Below are positions 1-9,500 of a stretch of 60,194 nt of DNA, one piece after another; position 1 is the stretch's first letter, and each line of letters starts with the position of its first letter. The DNA is from Thiocystis violacea (GTDB lineage: Bacteria > Pseudomonadota > Gammaproteobacteria > Chromatiales > Chromatiaceae). The position numbers and the translations under genes are program-made. The notes under the pieces are model-generated. The model searched no databases. It was not told where the DNA came from and was given only the letters and a program-made list of their open reading frames with translations. Where the stretch lies: positions 1 through 60,194 of the forward strand of contig NZ_NRRF01000031.1 of NCBI RefSeq assembly GCF_016583565.1, given 5' to 3'.

Positions 1-291
1 TCGTCGCTTGGGAACAGGAGAATATCCCCTACACGATGCGCAAGAAACGCCAAGCCTTCTTCGCTGACAATCAAGCCAAAAAGCAGGAAATTTCTAGCTC
101 CGATTCACGGGGGATTTCGACAGCCTACGATGGACCTCTTCCTGGCCGTTGGGACAGTGAATTATGTCTACAAATTCGTCGTCGCCATCGGGCTGACACC
201 AGCTATCTATCTCGGCCGCTACCTCATCGACCGCTATCTCGGCGATGAGCTGTCCCAGGCACTCGTCGAGCGGGCCGCGCGGGATGCTTAG
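1..291 (+). pseudogene. C-terminal fragment of a VUT/YhhQ-type queuosine-precursor transporter (5' end outside or rearranged)
   Basis: The last 54 codons (from the ATG at 130) encode a hydrophobic tail, with NYVYKFVVAIGLTPAIYL then RYLIDRYLG, which resembles the C-terminal end of inner-membrane VUT-family transporters that take up queuosine precursors. The same frame stays open to base 1, but what it encodes before residue 44 is polar and does not look like the membrane segments expected there. A different frame (3-110) encodes a basic, protein-like stretch around KKRQAFFADNQAKKQ. The picture fits a gene broken near base 110-130, or simply the window edge cutting through a rearranged region. 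The family is recognised from the tail only. Confidence 0.4.
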
Positions 292-392
292 CCGGGTCTG
301 ACCTGATGTTGGGAGTGCGGTTCGCGTCACGCCATGGAATCGCCGTTGCGACTAGACTTCAACGCGAGAAAGACTCGCTCGGGGGTAGCACC

Positions 393-626
393 ATGATTTC
401 AGGAATTGGCCAGGCCGGTGTCGCCGGCATCCAGACTGGCATGGAGGGGCTGCGTCAGAATGCGACGGAGATCGCCAGCGCACGTCGCGAGGATGGCAGC
501 TCGGTCCGCGATATCACCAAGCCGCTGGTGGATCAGAAGGAAAATCTGCGCCAGGTCGAGGCGTCCGCCAAGGTGTTCAAGGCGTCGGATGAGGCGCTCA
601 AGAGCCTGATCGACATCATGGCTTGA
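393..626 (+). CDS. Small protein resembling the C-terminal domain of flagellar rod/hook proteins
   Basis: This 77-residue protein starts at an ATG with a G-rich ribosome site (GGGGG) about 6 bases upstream. Its N-terminus is glycine-rich (GIGQAGVAGIQTGMEGL). Its C-terminus, EASAKVFKASDEALKSLIDIMA in two parts, matches the pattern of the coiled C-terminal helix of FlgB/FlgC/FlgE-type axial proteins. It has no N-terminal rod domain and no signal peptide, so it is either an orphan Flg_bbr_C-like protein or an independent small protein. No other flagellar gene lies nearby. The GT4 gene downstream runs in the opposite direction. The exact role is unknown. Confidence 0.6.
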   Translation: MISGIGQAGVAGIQTGMEGLRQNATEIASARREDGSSVRDITKPLVDQKENLRQVEASAKVFKASDEALKSLIDIMA

Positions 627-759
627 GCAGGCGCACTGGCCGTGGTCAGTGCTCACCCCGGCCGCGCACCGCCGTTTTCTGCCGACGAGCACAGAGGCTT
701 GTGCGGCATCCAGTCCAAATGAGCATCCGCCGCCGAGCCAGCCTAAGTCCGACAGGCTC

Positions 760-1962
760 CTAGAGGGCAGAACCTGCCGCCCGGCCGGCCCCACGGCCCG
801 TGCGGTGCCCGCCGCGATCGGTCACTTGCGCGTAGAGGTCCAGCATGCGGTCCGTGAGCACCGGCGCCGACCAGGCGTGGGCGTGCTGCACCGCTTCTCT
901 CGACAGGCGCTCGCGCAGCAGCGGCTCCTTCAGCAGCCTCACCGCCTTGGCGGCGAAGTCCCCCGTGTCCTCTTCGGCGATCAATGAGCCGCGTCCGTCC
1001 CCCAAGACCTCTTTGGTTCCCATGACGGCCGTCGAGACGACGGGCACGCCAAGCGCCATGGCCTCGAGCAGCACAAGCCCCTGTGTCTCGGTGCGGGACG
1101 CGAAGAGGAAGGCCGCTCCCGCGCAATAGCAGTCCTCCAGACTTCCGTCGCGGTTGAGATAACCAGTGAAGAGGACGTTGTCCGCGAGTCCCAGGCCTTG
1201 GACTTGACGCTCCAGGTCCCGCTTCGCCGGACCATCCCCCGCAATGATGAGGAGCACCTCGGGAACCTCGGCCTTGACCTTGACCAACACCCGCAGGATG
1301 AAGGCGATGTTCTTCTCGAAGGCAAGCCGGCTCACGATGACGAGCGCGGGGCGATTCGCCGGGATCCCCCAACGCGCGCGAAACCGCTGTCCGTCGCCCT
1401 GACTGAATTGCTTCAGCTCGATACCCGTCGGGATGACGGCTCCGGGGGTCTTGACGCCATAGGCATCGAGCACATCCAGCATGGCCTGCGAGGGCACCGC
1501 CAGCGCATCGACGGCGTTGCACTGCGCTACCGAGAAGTAGCGTGCCGCGCGTTGCAGCCAACGGCCGGGGACGAAAGGCACGTAGTGCTGGAAATACTCC
1601 TCGAAGTAGGTGTGATAGCTCTCGACGACCGGGATTCCGAGACGTTTCGCGAGCCCGAGTCCGGTGTAATGGGCGATGAACGGGGTCTGGATATGCACGA
1701 GGTCGAACTGGCGCCGCGCGAGCCTGGGCTCGTGACCGCGAATCTGGCGCCACCGCAGGATGCGATCCTCGGGGTCGATCGGCAGGTAGCGCGACGGGAT
1801 ACGGATGATCTCGAAGGGGTCTCGAGTGTCCTGGCCATAGTCGGGCGCGATCAGCGTGACCTGGTGCCCCTTGAGCAGGAGCTCCCGCGCGAAGGTCTGG
1901 ATCGACGTCGAGACGCCGGTTACGCGAGGGAAATAGACATCCGAGATCATCAATACGCGCAT
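760..1962 (-). CDS. Glycosyltransferase family 4 (GT-B fold), probably lipid or polysaccharide glycosyltransferase
   Basis: The protein has 400 residues with a GT-B layout. The N-terminal acceptor domain opens with MRVLMISDVYFP and continues with GVSTSIQTFARELLLKG, the pattern of GT4 enzymes that glycosylate diacylglycerol or related lipids. The C-terminal nucleotide-sugar domain has IIAGDGPAKRDLE and an E-x7-E segment in ETQGLVLLEAMALGVPVV. The start at 1962 is chosen because the family N-terminus begins exactly there; the frame continues upstream for 98 unrelated codons. There is no signal peptide; action at the cytoplasmic membrane face is inferred. The acceptor and sugar cannot be told from sequence alone. 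Confidence 0.85.
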   Translation of the reverse strand: MRVLMISDVYFPRVTGVSTSIQTFARELLLKGHQVTLIAPDYGQDTRDPFEIIRIPSRYLPIDPEDRILRWRQIRGHEPRLARRQFDLVHIQTPFIAHYTGLGLAKRLGIPVVESYHTYFEEYFQHYVPFVPGRWLQRAARYFSVAQCNAVDALAVPSQAMLDVLDAYGVKTPGAVIPTGIELKQFSQGDGQRFRARWGIPANRPALVIVSRLAFEKNIAFILRVLVKVKAEVPEVLLIIAGDGPAKRDLERQVQGLGLADNVLFTGYLNRDGSLEDCYCAGAAFLFASRTETQGLVLLEAMALGVPVVSTAVMGTKEVLGDGRGSLIAEEDTGDFAAKAVRLLKEPLLRERLSREAVQHAHAWSAPVLTDRMLDLYAQVTDRGGHRTGRGAGRAAGSAL

Positions 1963-2049
1963 GATGGCGATCGGCCGAAGGCGGAAAAATCCACTGATGA
2001 TACCCTTAGCGGCTGCAACATCGCATCCCGTCAGAACTGGAGAAACGAG

Positions 2050-2448
2050 ATGAGTCATCCTGTGCGTCTGTTTCGGCCTCGCGTTTGGAAGGCGCTGGCC
2101 CTCATGATGGTGCTCGGACATACAACGGCGTTGGCCGGCGAGCAGACGGCCCCCGCCTTGTGGGGCTATGGCGTCAAGACCTGCTCGGCCTACCTGATGA
2201 CGCTTCCGCGCGCGGAGACGCCAATGGGGCTCGCGGACGAGGACTACCTCAGACACCGTCAGTGGCTGGCTGGCTTCGTTAGCGGTCTAAACTTCGCGAC
2301 TGGACGCGACGTCCTGCGCGGCGCCGAGCTGGACGCGGCCATGACGCGCATCGCCGCCATCTGCAAGGACAACCCGGAGGACGACTTCTTCAACGCCAGC
2401 TTGCGCCTGGTGCGATCGCTCGGGCAGCTAAAGCCAGACAAGAAATAG
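2050..2448 (+). CDS. Secreted hypothetical protein
   Basis: The protein has 132 residues, with GGAG eight bases before the ATG. Residues 1-30 form a signal peptide (basic start, then WKALALMMVLGHTTALAG). The mature part has CSAYL, then a conserved-looking RQWLAGFVSGLNFATG and an acidic C-terminal half with a second cysteine (AAICKDNPEDDFFNASLRLV). The two cysteines could form a disulfide in the periplasm. I do not recognise a characterised family. It runs away from the GT4 gene and ends 100 bases before the Pho box, in an AT-rich spacer, so it is probably a single-gene unit. Confidence 0.65.
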   Translation: MSHPVRLFRPRVWKALALMMVLGHTTALAGEQTAPALWGYGVKTCSAYLMTLPRAETPMGLADEDYLRHRQWLAGFVSGLNFATGRDVLRGAELDAAMTRIAAICKDNPEDDFFNASLRLVRSLGQLKPDKK

Positions 2449-2544
2449 CTAAAAAACAGTCTGTTGTTGTGGTTTTGAAAATCCACTTTAAAAAGAGTTT
2501 TGTGAGTATTTGTACGTATAGACGAGCCTGAAATAGTTTCAACA

Positions 2545-2587
2545 TCGTCACAGAATGGTCATCTCTTCTTCATAGAATGGGCATCAG
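2545..2587 (+). promoter_or_regulatory. Tandem Pho box (PhoB binding site) upstream of pstS
   Basis: Four half-sites lie exactly 11 bases apart: GTCAC at 2547, GTCAT at 2558, TTCAT at 2569 and GGCAT at 2580. They are separated by short A/T-rich spacers (AGAA, CTCT, AGAA). This is the architecture of PhoB sites, where 7-bp CTGTCAT-like repeats recur every 11 bp and replace the -35 element. A possible -10, GAGAAT, follows at 2595-2600. It predicts that the pst operon is induced by phosphate starvation through PhoB. The phoB/phoR genes are not in the window. Confidence 0.8.
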
Positions 2588-2641
2588 CGGGAACGAGAAT
2601 ACAGGCGCTTCGTTCAACGCCCACCTGGAGTTGTTTTGCTT

Positions 2642-3682
2642 ATGAAGAAGACCATGATCGCAGCCGCCGTCGCGCTGTCGGCTGTCGCTGTCTCGACGCA
2701 GGCCATGGCTCGGGACAGCATCTACATCGTCGGCTCCTCGACGGTATTTCCTTTCTCCACCGCCGTCGCCGAGACCTTCGGCCGCACCACGGATTTCTCG
2801 ACCCCGAAGGTCGAGTCCACCGGCTCGGGCGGCGGCATGAAGCTCTTCTGCGCCGGCGTCGGCGTGGATCACCCCGACATCACCAATTCCTCGCGCCGGA
2901 TGAAGGGCTCCGAGTTCGATGACTGCCAGGAAGCCGGCGTCAAGGAGATCACCGAGGTCAAGATCGGCTTCGACGGTATCTCGATCGCCAACGCCAAGAG
3001 CGCCGGTCAGTACGACCTGGGTCTGAAGGACCTCTTCCTGGCCCTGGCCAAGGACATCCCGGACGGCAAGGGCGGCTTCATGCCCAACCCCAACAAGACC
3101 TGGCAAGACGTCAACCCCGACTTCCCCGACGCCAAGATCGAGGTGCTGGGACCGCCCCCGACCTCCGGGACCCGTGATGCCTTCGTCGAGCTGGCAATGG
3201 AAGGCGGCTGCAACAGCATCCCCGAAATCAAGGCGCTGAAGACGTCCGACAAGGACAAGCACAAGGCGGTCTGCCAGGGCATCCGCGAAGACGGTGCCTA
3301 TATCGAGGCCGGCGAGAACGACAACCTTATCGTGCAGAAGCTGGCGGCCAACCCCTCCGCCCTCGGCATCTTCGGCTTCAGCTTCCTCGACCAGAACACC
3401 GACAAGGTCCAGGGCTCCAAGATCGACGGCGTGGAGCCAACCTACGACTCCATCGCCGACGGGTCCTATCCGATCGCGCGCTCACTCTATTTCTATGTGA
3501 AGAACGCGCACGTCGGCACGATTCCCGGCATCAAGGAATACGTGACGGAGTTCACCAGTGACAAGGCGTGCGGGCCCGAGGGCTATCTGGCCGACAAGGG
3601 CCTCATCGCGCTCCCGGACGCCGACCGTGAGGCGATGGCCAAGGCTGCGCAGAGTCTGACGCCGATGTCCAAGCCCGAATAA
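2642..3682 (+). CDS. pstS: Periplasmic phosphate-binding protein PstS
   Basis: The protein has 346 residues. It is the periplasmic receptor that captures phosphate for the PstCAB ABC transporter and feeds the PhoU/PhoR signalling state. Residues 1-23 are a classical signal peptide ending in AMA before RDSIYIVGSSTVFPFS, the first phosphate-binding loop. Two further loops, STGSGGGMKLF and SGTRDAFVE, also fit PstS. An in-frame TTG lies two codons upstream, but the ATG at 2642 gives the proper signal peptide and has GGAG 11 bases upstream. It is the first gene of pstSCAB-phoU, directly under the Pho box. Confidence 0.95.
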   Translation: MKKTMIAAAVALSAVAVSTQAMARDSIYIVGSSTVFPFSTAVAETFGRTTDFSTPKVESTGSGGGMKLFCAGVGVDHPDITNSSRRMKGSEFDDCQEAGVKEITEVKIGFDGISIANAKSAGQYDLGLKDLFLALAKDIPDGKGGFMPNPNKTWQDVNPDFPDAKIEVLGPPPTSGTRDAFVELAMEGGCNSIPEIKALKTSDKDKHKAVCQGIREDGAYIEAGENDNLIVQKLAANPSALGIFGFSFLDQNTDKVQGSKIDGVEPTYDSIADGSYPIARSLYFYVKNAHVGTIPGIKEYVTEFTSDKACGPEGYLADKGLIALPDADREAMAKAAQSLTPMSKPE

Positions 3683-3783
3683 GCGCGGGCCGAAGGACCT
3701 CGCGGGGCAGGGAGGCTCCGCCTGTCGTCGATGGCCGCGCCGCGGTCATCGGCATTTGCTCGTTCAACACCAGTGGATCCCCG

Positions 3784-5175
3784 ATGCAAGCCTGGACCCT
3801 CATCCTCCTCCTGCTCGTGACCATGGCCGCGGCCTATCATCTCGGCCGCAAGCGCGCCATCACGAGCGCCGGCGGCGTCTCGCAGATCAAGTCGCTGCAC
3901 TCGCTGCCCGCCTATTACGGGTTCTATGCCGCCTTGTGGGCGGGGATCCCCGCGCTCTTGCTCATGGGGCTCTGGATCGGCTTTCAGGATCAGATCATCA
4001 CCAGCCTCGTCGCTGCCAGCCTGCCGCCGGAGATGACCGCCGGGCTGTCCGAGGGGCGTGTCGGTCTGATGATCAACGACATCAAGAACCTGGCGACCGG
4101 GAACATCGTCAGCGCTGGCGTCACGCCGGAGATTCAGGCCGCGGCGGATCAATACAGCCGACTGCGGAGCCTCTTCACCTGGACCATGTGGCTCGCGGTG
4201 GGCGCGCTCGCCGTTGGCGGCCTGTCCTACGCCTGGCTCAAGACCGAGCCCCAGATGCGCGCCCGGAACCGGGTGGAGGGCAGCATCAAGGTCATCATGA
4301 TCGTCTTCTCCTCGATCGCGATCCTGACCACCCTGGGCATCATCCTCTCGGTCGTCTTCGAGTCCATTCGCTTTTTCGACAGGATCTCGCCACTGGATTT
4401 CTTCTTCGGCACCAGCTGGAGCCCGCAGATCGCGCTGCGGGCGGACCAGGTGGGCGCCTCCGGCGAGTTCGGCGCCATCCCGCTGTTTACCGGCACGCTC
4501 ATGGTCTCGCTCATCGCCATGCTGGTGGCCGTGCCGATCGGGCTGCTCTCGGCCATCTATCTGTCGGAGTACGCCTCGCGCGGTCTGCGTTCCATTGCCA
4601 AGCCCGTCATCGAGGTGTTGGCCGGCATTCCGACCGTGGTCTACGGCTTCTTCGCCGCCCTCACCGTCGCGCCCTTCATCCGCGAGCTCGGCGCCACGCT
4701 CGGGCTCGAGGTGGCATCGGAGAGCGCACTCGCCGCCGGCCTGGTGATGGGCGTCATGATTATCCCCTTCGTTTCCTCGCTGTCGGACGATGTCATCAAT
4801 GCGGTGCCTCAATCCCTGCGGGATGGCTCCTACGCCCTGGGTGCGACCCGGTCGGAGACCATTCGCCGTGTCATCGTGCCGGCCGCGCTGCCCGGCATCG
4901 TCGGCGGCATCCTGCTGGCGGTCTCACGCGCCATCGGCGAGACCATGATCGTGGTCATGGCGGCTGGTCTGGCCGCCAACCTGACGGCCAACCCCCTGGA
5001 CAGCGTGACCACCGTCACCGTCCAGATCGTCACCCTGCTGACCGGCGACCAGGAATTCGACAGCGCCAAGACGCTGGCTGCCTTCGCGCTTGGTCTGACC
5101 CTCTTCCTCGTCACGCTTACCCTGAACGTGATCGCGCTGACGATCGTGCGCAAGTATCGGGAGCAGTATGAATAG
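3784..5175 (+). CDS. pstC: Phosphate ABC transporter permease PstC (long form)
   Basis: The protein has 463 residues and is one of the two membrane channel subunits of the Pst transporter. The C-terminal 300 residues hold the permease domain, with the ABC-contacting EAA-type loop SYALGATRSETIRRVIVP and a following GIVGGILLAVSRAIGETM. The N-terminus adds roughly 140 residues compared with the 319-residue E. coli protein. That extension has two extra membrane segments (WTLILLLLVTMAAAYHLG and a second near residue 50) and a third near residue 135, and it is typical of the long PstC form in many proteobacteria. The 3' end overlaps pstA by 8 bases. Confidence 0.93.
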   Translation: MQAWTLILLLLVTMAAAYHLGRKRAITSAGGVSQIKSLHSLPAYYGFYAALWAGIPALLLMGLWIGFQDQIITSLVAASLPPEMTAGLSEGRVGLMINDIKNLATGNIVSAGVTPEIQAAADQYSRLRSLFTWTMWLAVGALAVGGLSYAWLKTEPQMRARNRVEGSIKVIMIVFSSIAILTTLGIILSVVFESIRFFDRISPLDFFFGTSWSPQIALRADQVGASGEFGAIPLFTGTLMVSLIAMLVAVPIGLLSAIYLSEYASRGLRSIAKPVIEVLAGIPTVVYGFFAALTVAPFIRELGATLGLEVASESALAAGLVMGVMIIPFVSSLSDDVINAVPQSLRDGSYALGATRSETIRRVIVPAALPGIVGGILLAVSRAIGETMIVVMAAGLAANLTANPLDSVTTVTVQIVTLLTGDQEFDSAKTLAAFALGLTLFLVTLTLNVIALTIVRKYREQYE

Positions 5176-6475
5176 CCAAGCCTCCACGGGTGCCCAGCCG
5201 CGCCGCGCCATCGATGTCGTCAACGCCTCGCTGAAGCGCCGCTACGCCAAAGAGCGCCGTTTCCGCCTGCTCGGCGCGACGGCGGTGGCGCTGGGTCTCG
5301 CCTTCGTCGTGCTGCTGTTCGCCGACATCATCGGCAAGGGCTATACGGCCTTTCAGCAGACCTACATCCAGATCCCCGTGACCCTGTCGGCCGCGGAGAT
5401 CGACCCCAAGGGTACCCAGGATCCGGATGCCATCGCGCATGCCAACTACATGGCGCTCATCCGCGAGGGGCTACGCGGCCTCTTTCCCGAGGTGACCCAG
5501 CGCAGCGACAAGCGTCGGCTCAATGCCCTGATCAGCGTCGGCGCGCCCCAGTTCGTGCGCGATCGCGTGCTGGCGGATCCAGCGCTGATTGGCACGACGC
5601 AAGCGCTGTGGATACTCGCCGACGACGACATCGATATGCTCGTCAAGGGCAATATCGATCGCGCCGCGCCGGAGGACTCGCGCCGGGTGAATGATCAGGT
5701 GATCGGCTGGGTGGACCGCCTGGCCGAGCAGGGGCGGGTCCAGAAGCGCTTCAATACCATCTTCTTTACCCACGGGACCTCGCGCGAGCCCGAGCTTGCC
5801 GGTATCGCCGGAGCCCTTATGGGGTCCTTCTACACGCTTCTGCTGACCCTGATTCTGTCCTTCCCGATCGGCGTGGGCGCGGCGCTCTACCTGGAGGAGT
5901 TCGCGCCCAAGAACCGCTGGACGGATCTCATCGAGGTCAATATCAACAACCTCGCGGCGGTTCCCTCCATCGTCTTCGGTCTGCTGGGTCTGGCGGTCTT
6001 CATCGGCTTCTTCGGCGTGCCCAGATCGACGCCGCTGGTGGCCGCCATGGTGCTGACCCTGATGACCTTGCCAACCGTCATCATCTCCAGCCGCGCGGCG
6101 CTGAAATCCGTTCCCCCGTCCATCCGCGAGGCGGCGCTCGGCGTCGGTGCCTCGCCCTTGCAGACGCAGTTCCACCATGTGCTGCCCCTGGCGATGCCCG
6201 GCATGCTGACGGGCACCATCCTCGGCATGGCACAGGCACTGGGTGAGACGGCGCCACTTCTGATGATCGGCATGATCGCCTTCATCGTCGACGTCCCGGG
6301 CGGGTTCACCGATTCCGCGACCGTGCTTCCGGTCCAGATCTTCCTCTGGGCAGACAGCCCGGAGCGCGGATTCGTGGAACGCACATCGGCGGCGATCATG
6401 GTCCTGCTGGCCTTCCTCTTCCTCATGAATCTGGCGGCCGTGCTCTTGCGGCGCCGGTTCGAGCGCCGTTGGTAG
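5168..6475 (+). CDS. pstA: Phosphate ABC transporter permease PstA (long form)
   Basis: The protein has 435 residues and is the second channel subunit of the Pst transporter. One membrane helix near residues 35-55 is followed by a roughly 150-residue soluble insertion and then the permease domain. The domain shows the ABC-contacting loop EAALGVGASPLQTQFHHV and LPLAMPGMLTGTILGMAQ. The extra N-terminal region corresponds to the DUF3333-type extension found in long PstA proteins and is absent from the 296-residue E. coli form. The ATG overlaps the end of pstC, so translational coupling is likely. It pairs with PstC around the PstB dimer. Confidence 0.93.
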   Translation: MNSQASTGAQPRRAIDVVNASLKRRYAKERRFRLLGATAVALGLAFVVLLFADIIGKGYTAFQQTYIQIPVTLSAAEIDPKGTQDPDAIAHANYMALIREGLRGLFPEVTQRSDKRRLNALISVGAPQFVRDRVLADPALIGTTQALWILADDDIDMLVKGNIDRAAPEDSRRVNDQVIGWVDRLAEQGRVQKRFNTIFFTHGTSREPELAGIAGALMGSFYTLLLTLILSFPIGVGAALYLEEFAPKNRWTDLIEVNINNLAAVPSIVFGLLGLAVFIGFFGVPRSTPLVAAMVLTLMTLPTVIISSRAALKSVPPSIREAALGVGASPLQTQFHHVLPLAMPGMLTGTILGMAQALGETAPLLMIGMIAFIVDVPGGFTDSATVLPVQIFLWADSPERGFVERTSAAIMVLLAFLFLMNLAAVLLRRRFERRW

Positions 6476-6515
6476 CGTCATGGGCCGGCTCAGCGAAATT
6501 TCGAGGCTTTGAGTT

Positions 6516-7379
<864 letters not shown>

Positions 7380-7389
7380 CCTCGCCCAG

Positions 7390-8139
7390 ATGCCAGGTTC
7401 AGCGCCTCCGGGGGACCTCACCAAGGGCCACACCGTCCGCCGCTATGACCAGGAACTGGCCAAGCTGCGCGGCATCATCCTCGAGATGGGTGAGCACGTG
7501 ATCGAGCAGACCCAGGCCGCCGTGGCTGCCCTGGTCGACCGCGAAGAGAGTCAGGCGTTTCGCGTGCTCGACCGCGAGCCCCAGGTCGATTATCTCTCGC
7601 TCGACGCGGACGAAGAGGTCTTTCGGGTCATCATCCGGCGCCAGCCGACAGCGGTCGATCTGCGCATCGTGCTGGCGCTCTCAAAGATCGCGGGTGACGT
7701 CGAGCGTGCTGGCGACAAGGCCGCGCGGATTGCCCGTCAGGCAATCGACTTGGAGGAACTCGGGAAGGAGAGCACCCACCTTGACGGCGATCTGCAGGCG
7801 GCGTTTCGCTGCCTCGACGCCAAGGCCTGTTGCATGTTCGAACGCAGCATCAAGGCGGTTGCCAGCTTCGACGTGGCCGAGGCCGTCACCATCTTCGAAG
7901 ACGAGCCGGCGCTCTACGAGAGTTCGCACGGCGTGCGCAAACTGCTGAGCGAGCAGGGCCAGGAAGGCCTCATTCCGCGTCAGACCGTCTCCCTGCTCAC
8001 CAGTGCCCATGCCCTGGAGCGCATCGGCAACCACGCCTCCAACATCGCCGAGCAGGTCATTTACGTCGCCCTAGGCCAGGACATCCGCTACCGCAATCGC
8101 GAGATCCTCATCGAGACCCTTCGCCACCGCGGTTTCTGA
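7390..8139 (+). CDS. phoU: Phosphate signalling protein PhoU
   Basis: The protein has 249 residues, all helical by composition, and consists of two three-helix PhoU repeats. Each repeat carries the acidic metal-cluster motif: SKIAGDVERAGDKAARIA in the first and LERIGNHASNIAEQVIYV in the second. PhoU links the Pst transporter to the PhoR sensor kinase and keeps the Pho regulon off when phosphate is plentiful. Its position as last gene of pstSCAB-phoU is the standard arrangement. A second PhoU-like gene lies far downstream at 36.8-37.5 kb. Confidence 0.93.
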   Translation: MPGSAPPGDLTKGHTVRRYDQELAKLRGIILEMGEHVIEQTQAAVAALVDREESQAFRVLDREPQVDYLSLDADEEVFRVIIRRQPTAVDLRIVLALSKIAGDVERAGDKAARIARQAIDLEELGKESTHLDGDLQAAFRCLDAKACCMFERSIKAVASFDVAEAVTIFEDEPALYESSHGVRKLLSEQGQEGLIPRQTVSLLTSAHALERIGNHASNIAEQVIYVALGQDIRYRNREILIETLRHRGF

Positions 8140-8272
8140 CTTTAGCCCGCGCCCCATTGCCCCTATCTCCTGACTGGTTTTGGCTGACCGCCGGCATGCG
8201 CGCGAAATGACAATGCAGGCCAGGCCGCCTCGCCGTTAACCTGAATTCACCCAACGTCTAAGGAGATTATCC

Positions 8273-8560
8273 ATGTCTAACGAGGGCTACCACGAGCCGA
8301 TCAGCGAACTGTCTGACGAAACCCGCGACATGCACCGCGCCATCGTCTCACTGATGGAAGAGCTGGAGGCCGTCGACTGGTACAACCAGCGCGTCGATGC
8401 CTGTAAGGACGACGCACTGAAGGCCATCCTCGCTCACAATCGCGACGAGGAGAAAGAGCATGCCGCCATGGTCCTGGAGTGGATCCGCCGCAAAGACCCG
8501 ACCTTCGACAAGGAGCTGAAGGACTACCTCTTCACGGAAAAGGACATCGCGCACCACTGA
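8273..8560 (+). CDS. Encapsulated-ferritin-like protein (EncFtn), no visible cargo tag
   Basis: The protein has 95 residues and an excellent ribosome site (AAGGAGA, 7 bases upstream). Residues 18-40 (DMHRAIVSLMEELEAVDWYNQR) and 52-63 (ILAHNRDEEKEH) match the two metal-binding helices of encapsulated ferritins such as the Rhodospirillum rubrum protein. The iron ligands correspond to Glu29/30/32, Trp36, Tyr37, Glu59/60/62 and His63. EncFtn forms decamers with ferroxidase activity inside encapsulin shells. Here the protein stops right after the YLFTE segment, with no C-terminal extension carrying an encapsulin-targeting peptide, and no encapsulin gene follows. It may act freely in the cytosol. 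Confidence 0.85.
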   Translation: MSNEGYHEPISELSDETRDMHRAIVSLMEELEAVDWYNQRVDACKDDALKAILAHNRDEEKEHAAMVLEWIRRKDPTFDKELKDYLFTEKDIAHH

Positions 8561-9158
8561 TCACGCGCCCGCGCCAGGGACGGCGGCGGGATCAGGCGCT
8601 CAACGGATGTGCCTCGGAGTCTTGGCTTCACGCACCCGCAGGCTATGATCGCGTGAAGCGATCGGTCACTTCAGCGCGCTGGACGCCTCCAGCATCGACG
8701 CCTCACCCGCCGACATGGCGCGGTGGCCTTGATCGTCACCGAGGGGCTCCGAACGTGCGCTTCTCCCCGCGTGCGGCCGATGCAAGGCCCGCGTTCCAGC
8801 ATCGCCATTCATCGCTTATCGCCATCCATCGCTTTATCGACCGCATCGACACAGGTGCTCGCTTGACTGCTTGCGACCTTGCTTCTGATCCCGCAGATCG
8901 CCACTGCCGAGCTCGAGGCGGATTTGAAACCCTGGATGCGGCCATCTCGGACCAGGATTTCGGTTGTCAGCATTTCATCTCGTCACATCCAGGGGGACGG
9001 CGCGACGCACGGGTTTCCGCTTGCGGGATGTTGGCCTGCAGTAGACTGGGCACTTGCTGTCAAAGCCGGCGCCTCGGCGCAGACGCGAGCCATGGGTCAG
9101 AGGAGGACAGGCGAGTGACAAGAACGATGAGGCCCAGGTCATCCATCGGCGCGCACAC
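8561..9158. other. 598-bp gap with no convincing gene; one 17-bp tandem duplication and a possible decayed secreted-protein reading frame
   Basis: Several overlapping open frames exist, but none has a ribosome site and a protein-like composition over its full length. A 17-base unit beginning ATCGCCATT is duplicated at 8801-8817 and 8818-8834 with one mismatch. A frame entered after the TGA near 8860 encodes LLATLLLIPQIATAELEADL, which resembles the end of a signal peptide, but it has no start codon in a sensible place and soon loses protein-like character. That is compatible with a decayed gene. Confidence 0.35.
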
Positions 9159-9500
9159 ATGAGCCGCCGCTGGATCCACCCCCAGAAGGCCCGTTACTAC
9201 CGGGTCGAGCTGGTTCAGGATCTGCTTGGCGACTGGACCCTCGTCCTGTGCTGGGGCGGGCTCGGGTCGCGCAGGGGAGGGATGCGCATCCGCGCCGTGG
9301 CGAGCGAGGCCGTCGGCCTGGAGCAGATCGAGGCGATTGGAAAAAGGCGCCGCCAGCGGGGCTATGTCGAACTTTCTGGCAGCGCCGCGGATGATGCCGA
9401 GATCATCCGCCGCGCCCTCGGCACGTCGGCACCCGTGCGCTCACGTCGAGCCGAGAATCCGCGGCAGGATCCGAGCGAGGAGCTGGATCTTGGCGAATGA
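9159..9500 (+). CDS. WGR-domain protein
   Basis: The protein has 113 residues. The N-terminal half is a WGR domain, with YYRVELVQDLLGDWTLVLCWGG followed (in two parts) by LGSRRGGMRIR. This small beta-rich fold is often found alone or next to nucleic-acid-processing domains such as PARPs and MolR. The C-terminal 40 residues are charged and probably disordered. The start at 9159 places the domain directly at the N-terminus; the frame is open upstream to 9054, so a longer form is possible. It converges on the MoxR gene cluster. Its cellular role is unknown. Confidence 0.72.
   Translation: MSRRWIHPQKARYYRVELVQDLLGDWTLVLCWGGLGSRRGGMRIRAVASEAVGLEQIEAIGKRRRQRGYVELSGSAADDAEIIRRALGTSAPVRSRRAENPRQDPSEELDLGE

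Noticed and set aside
8879..9118. Open frame with a hydrophobic start (LLLIPQIATAELEAD)
   Set aside because: Starts with TTG without ribosome site, loses protein-like composition quickly; at best a decayed gene.
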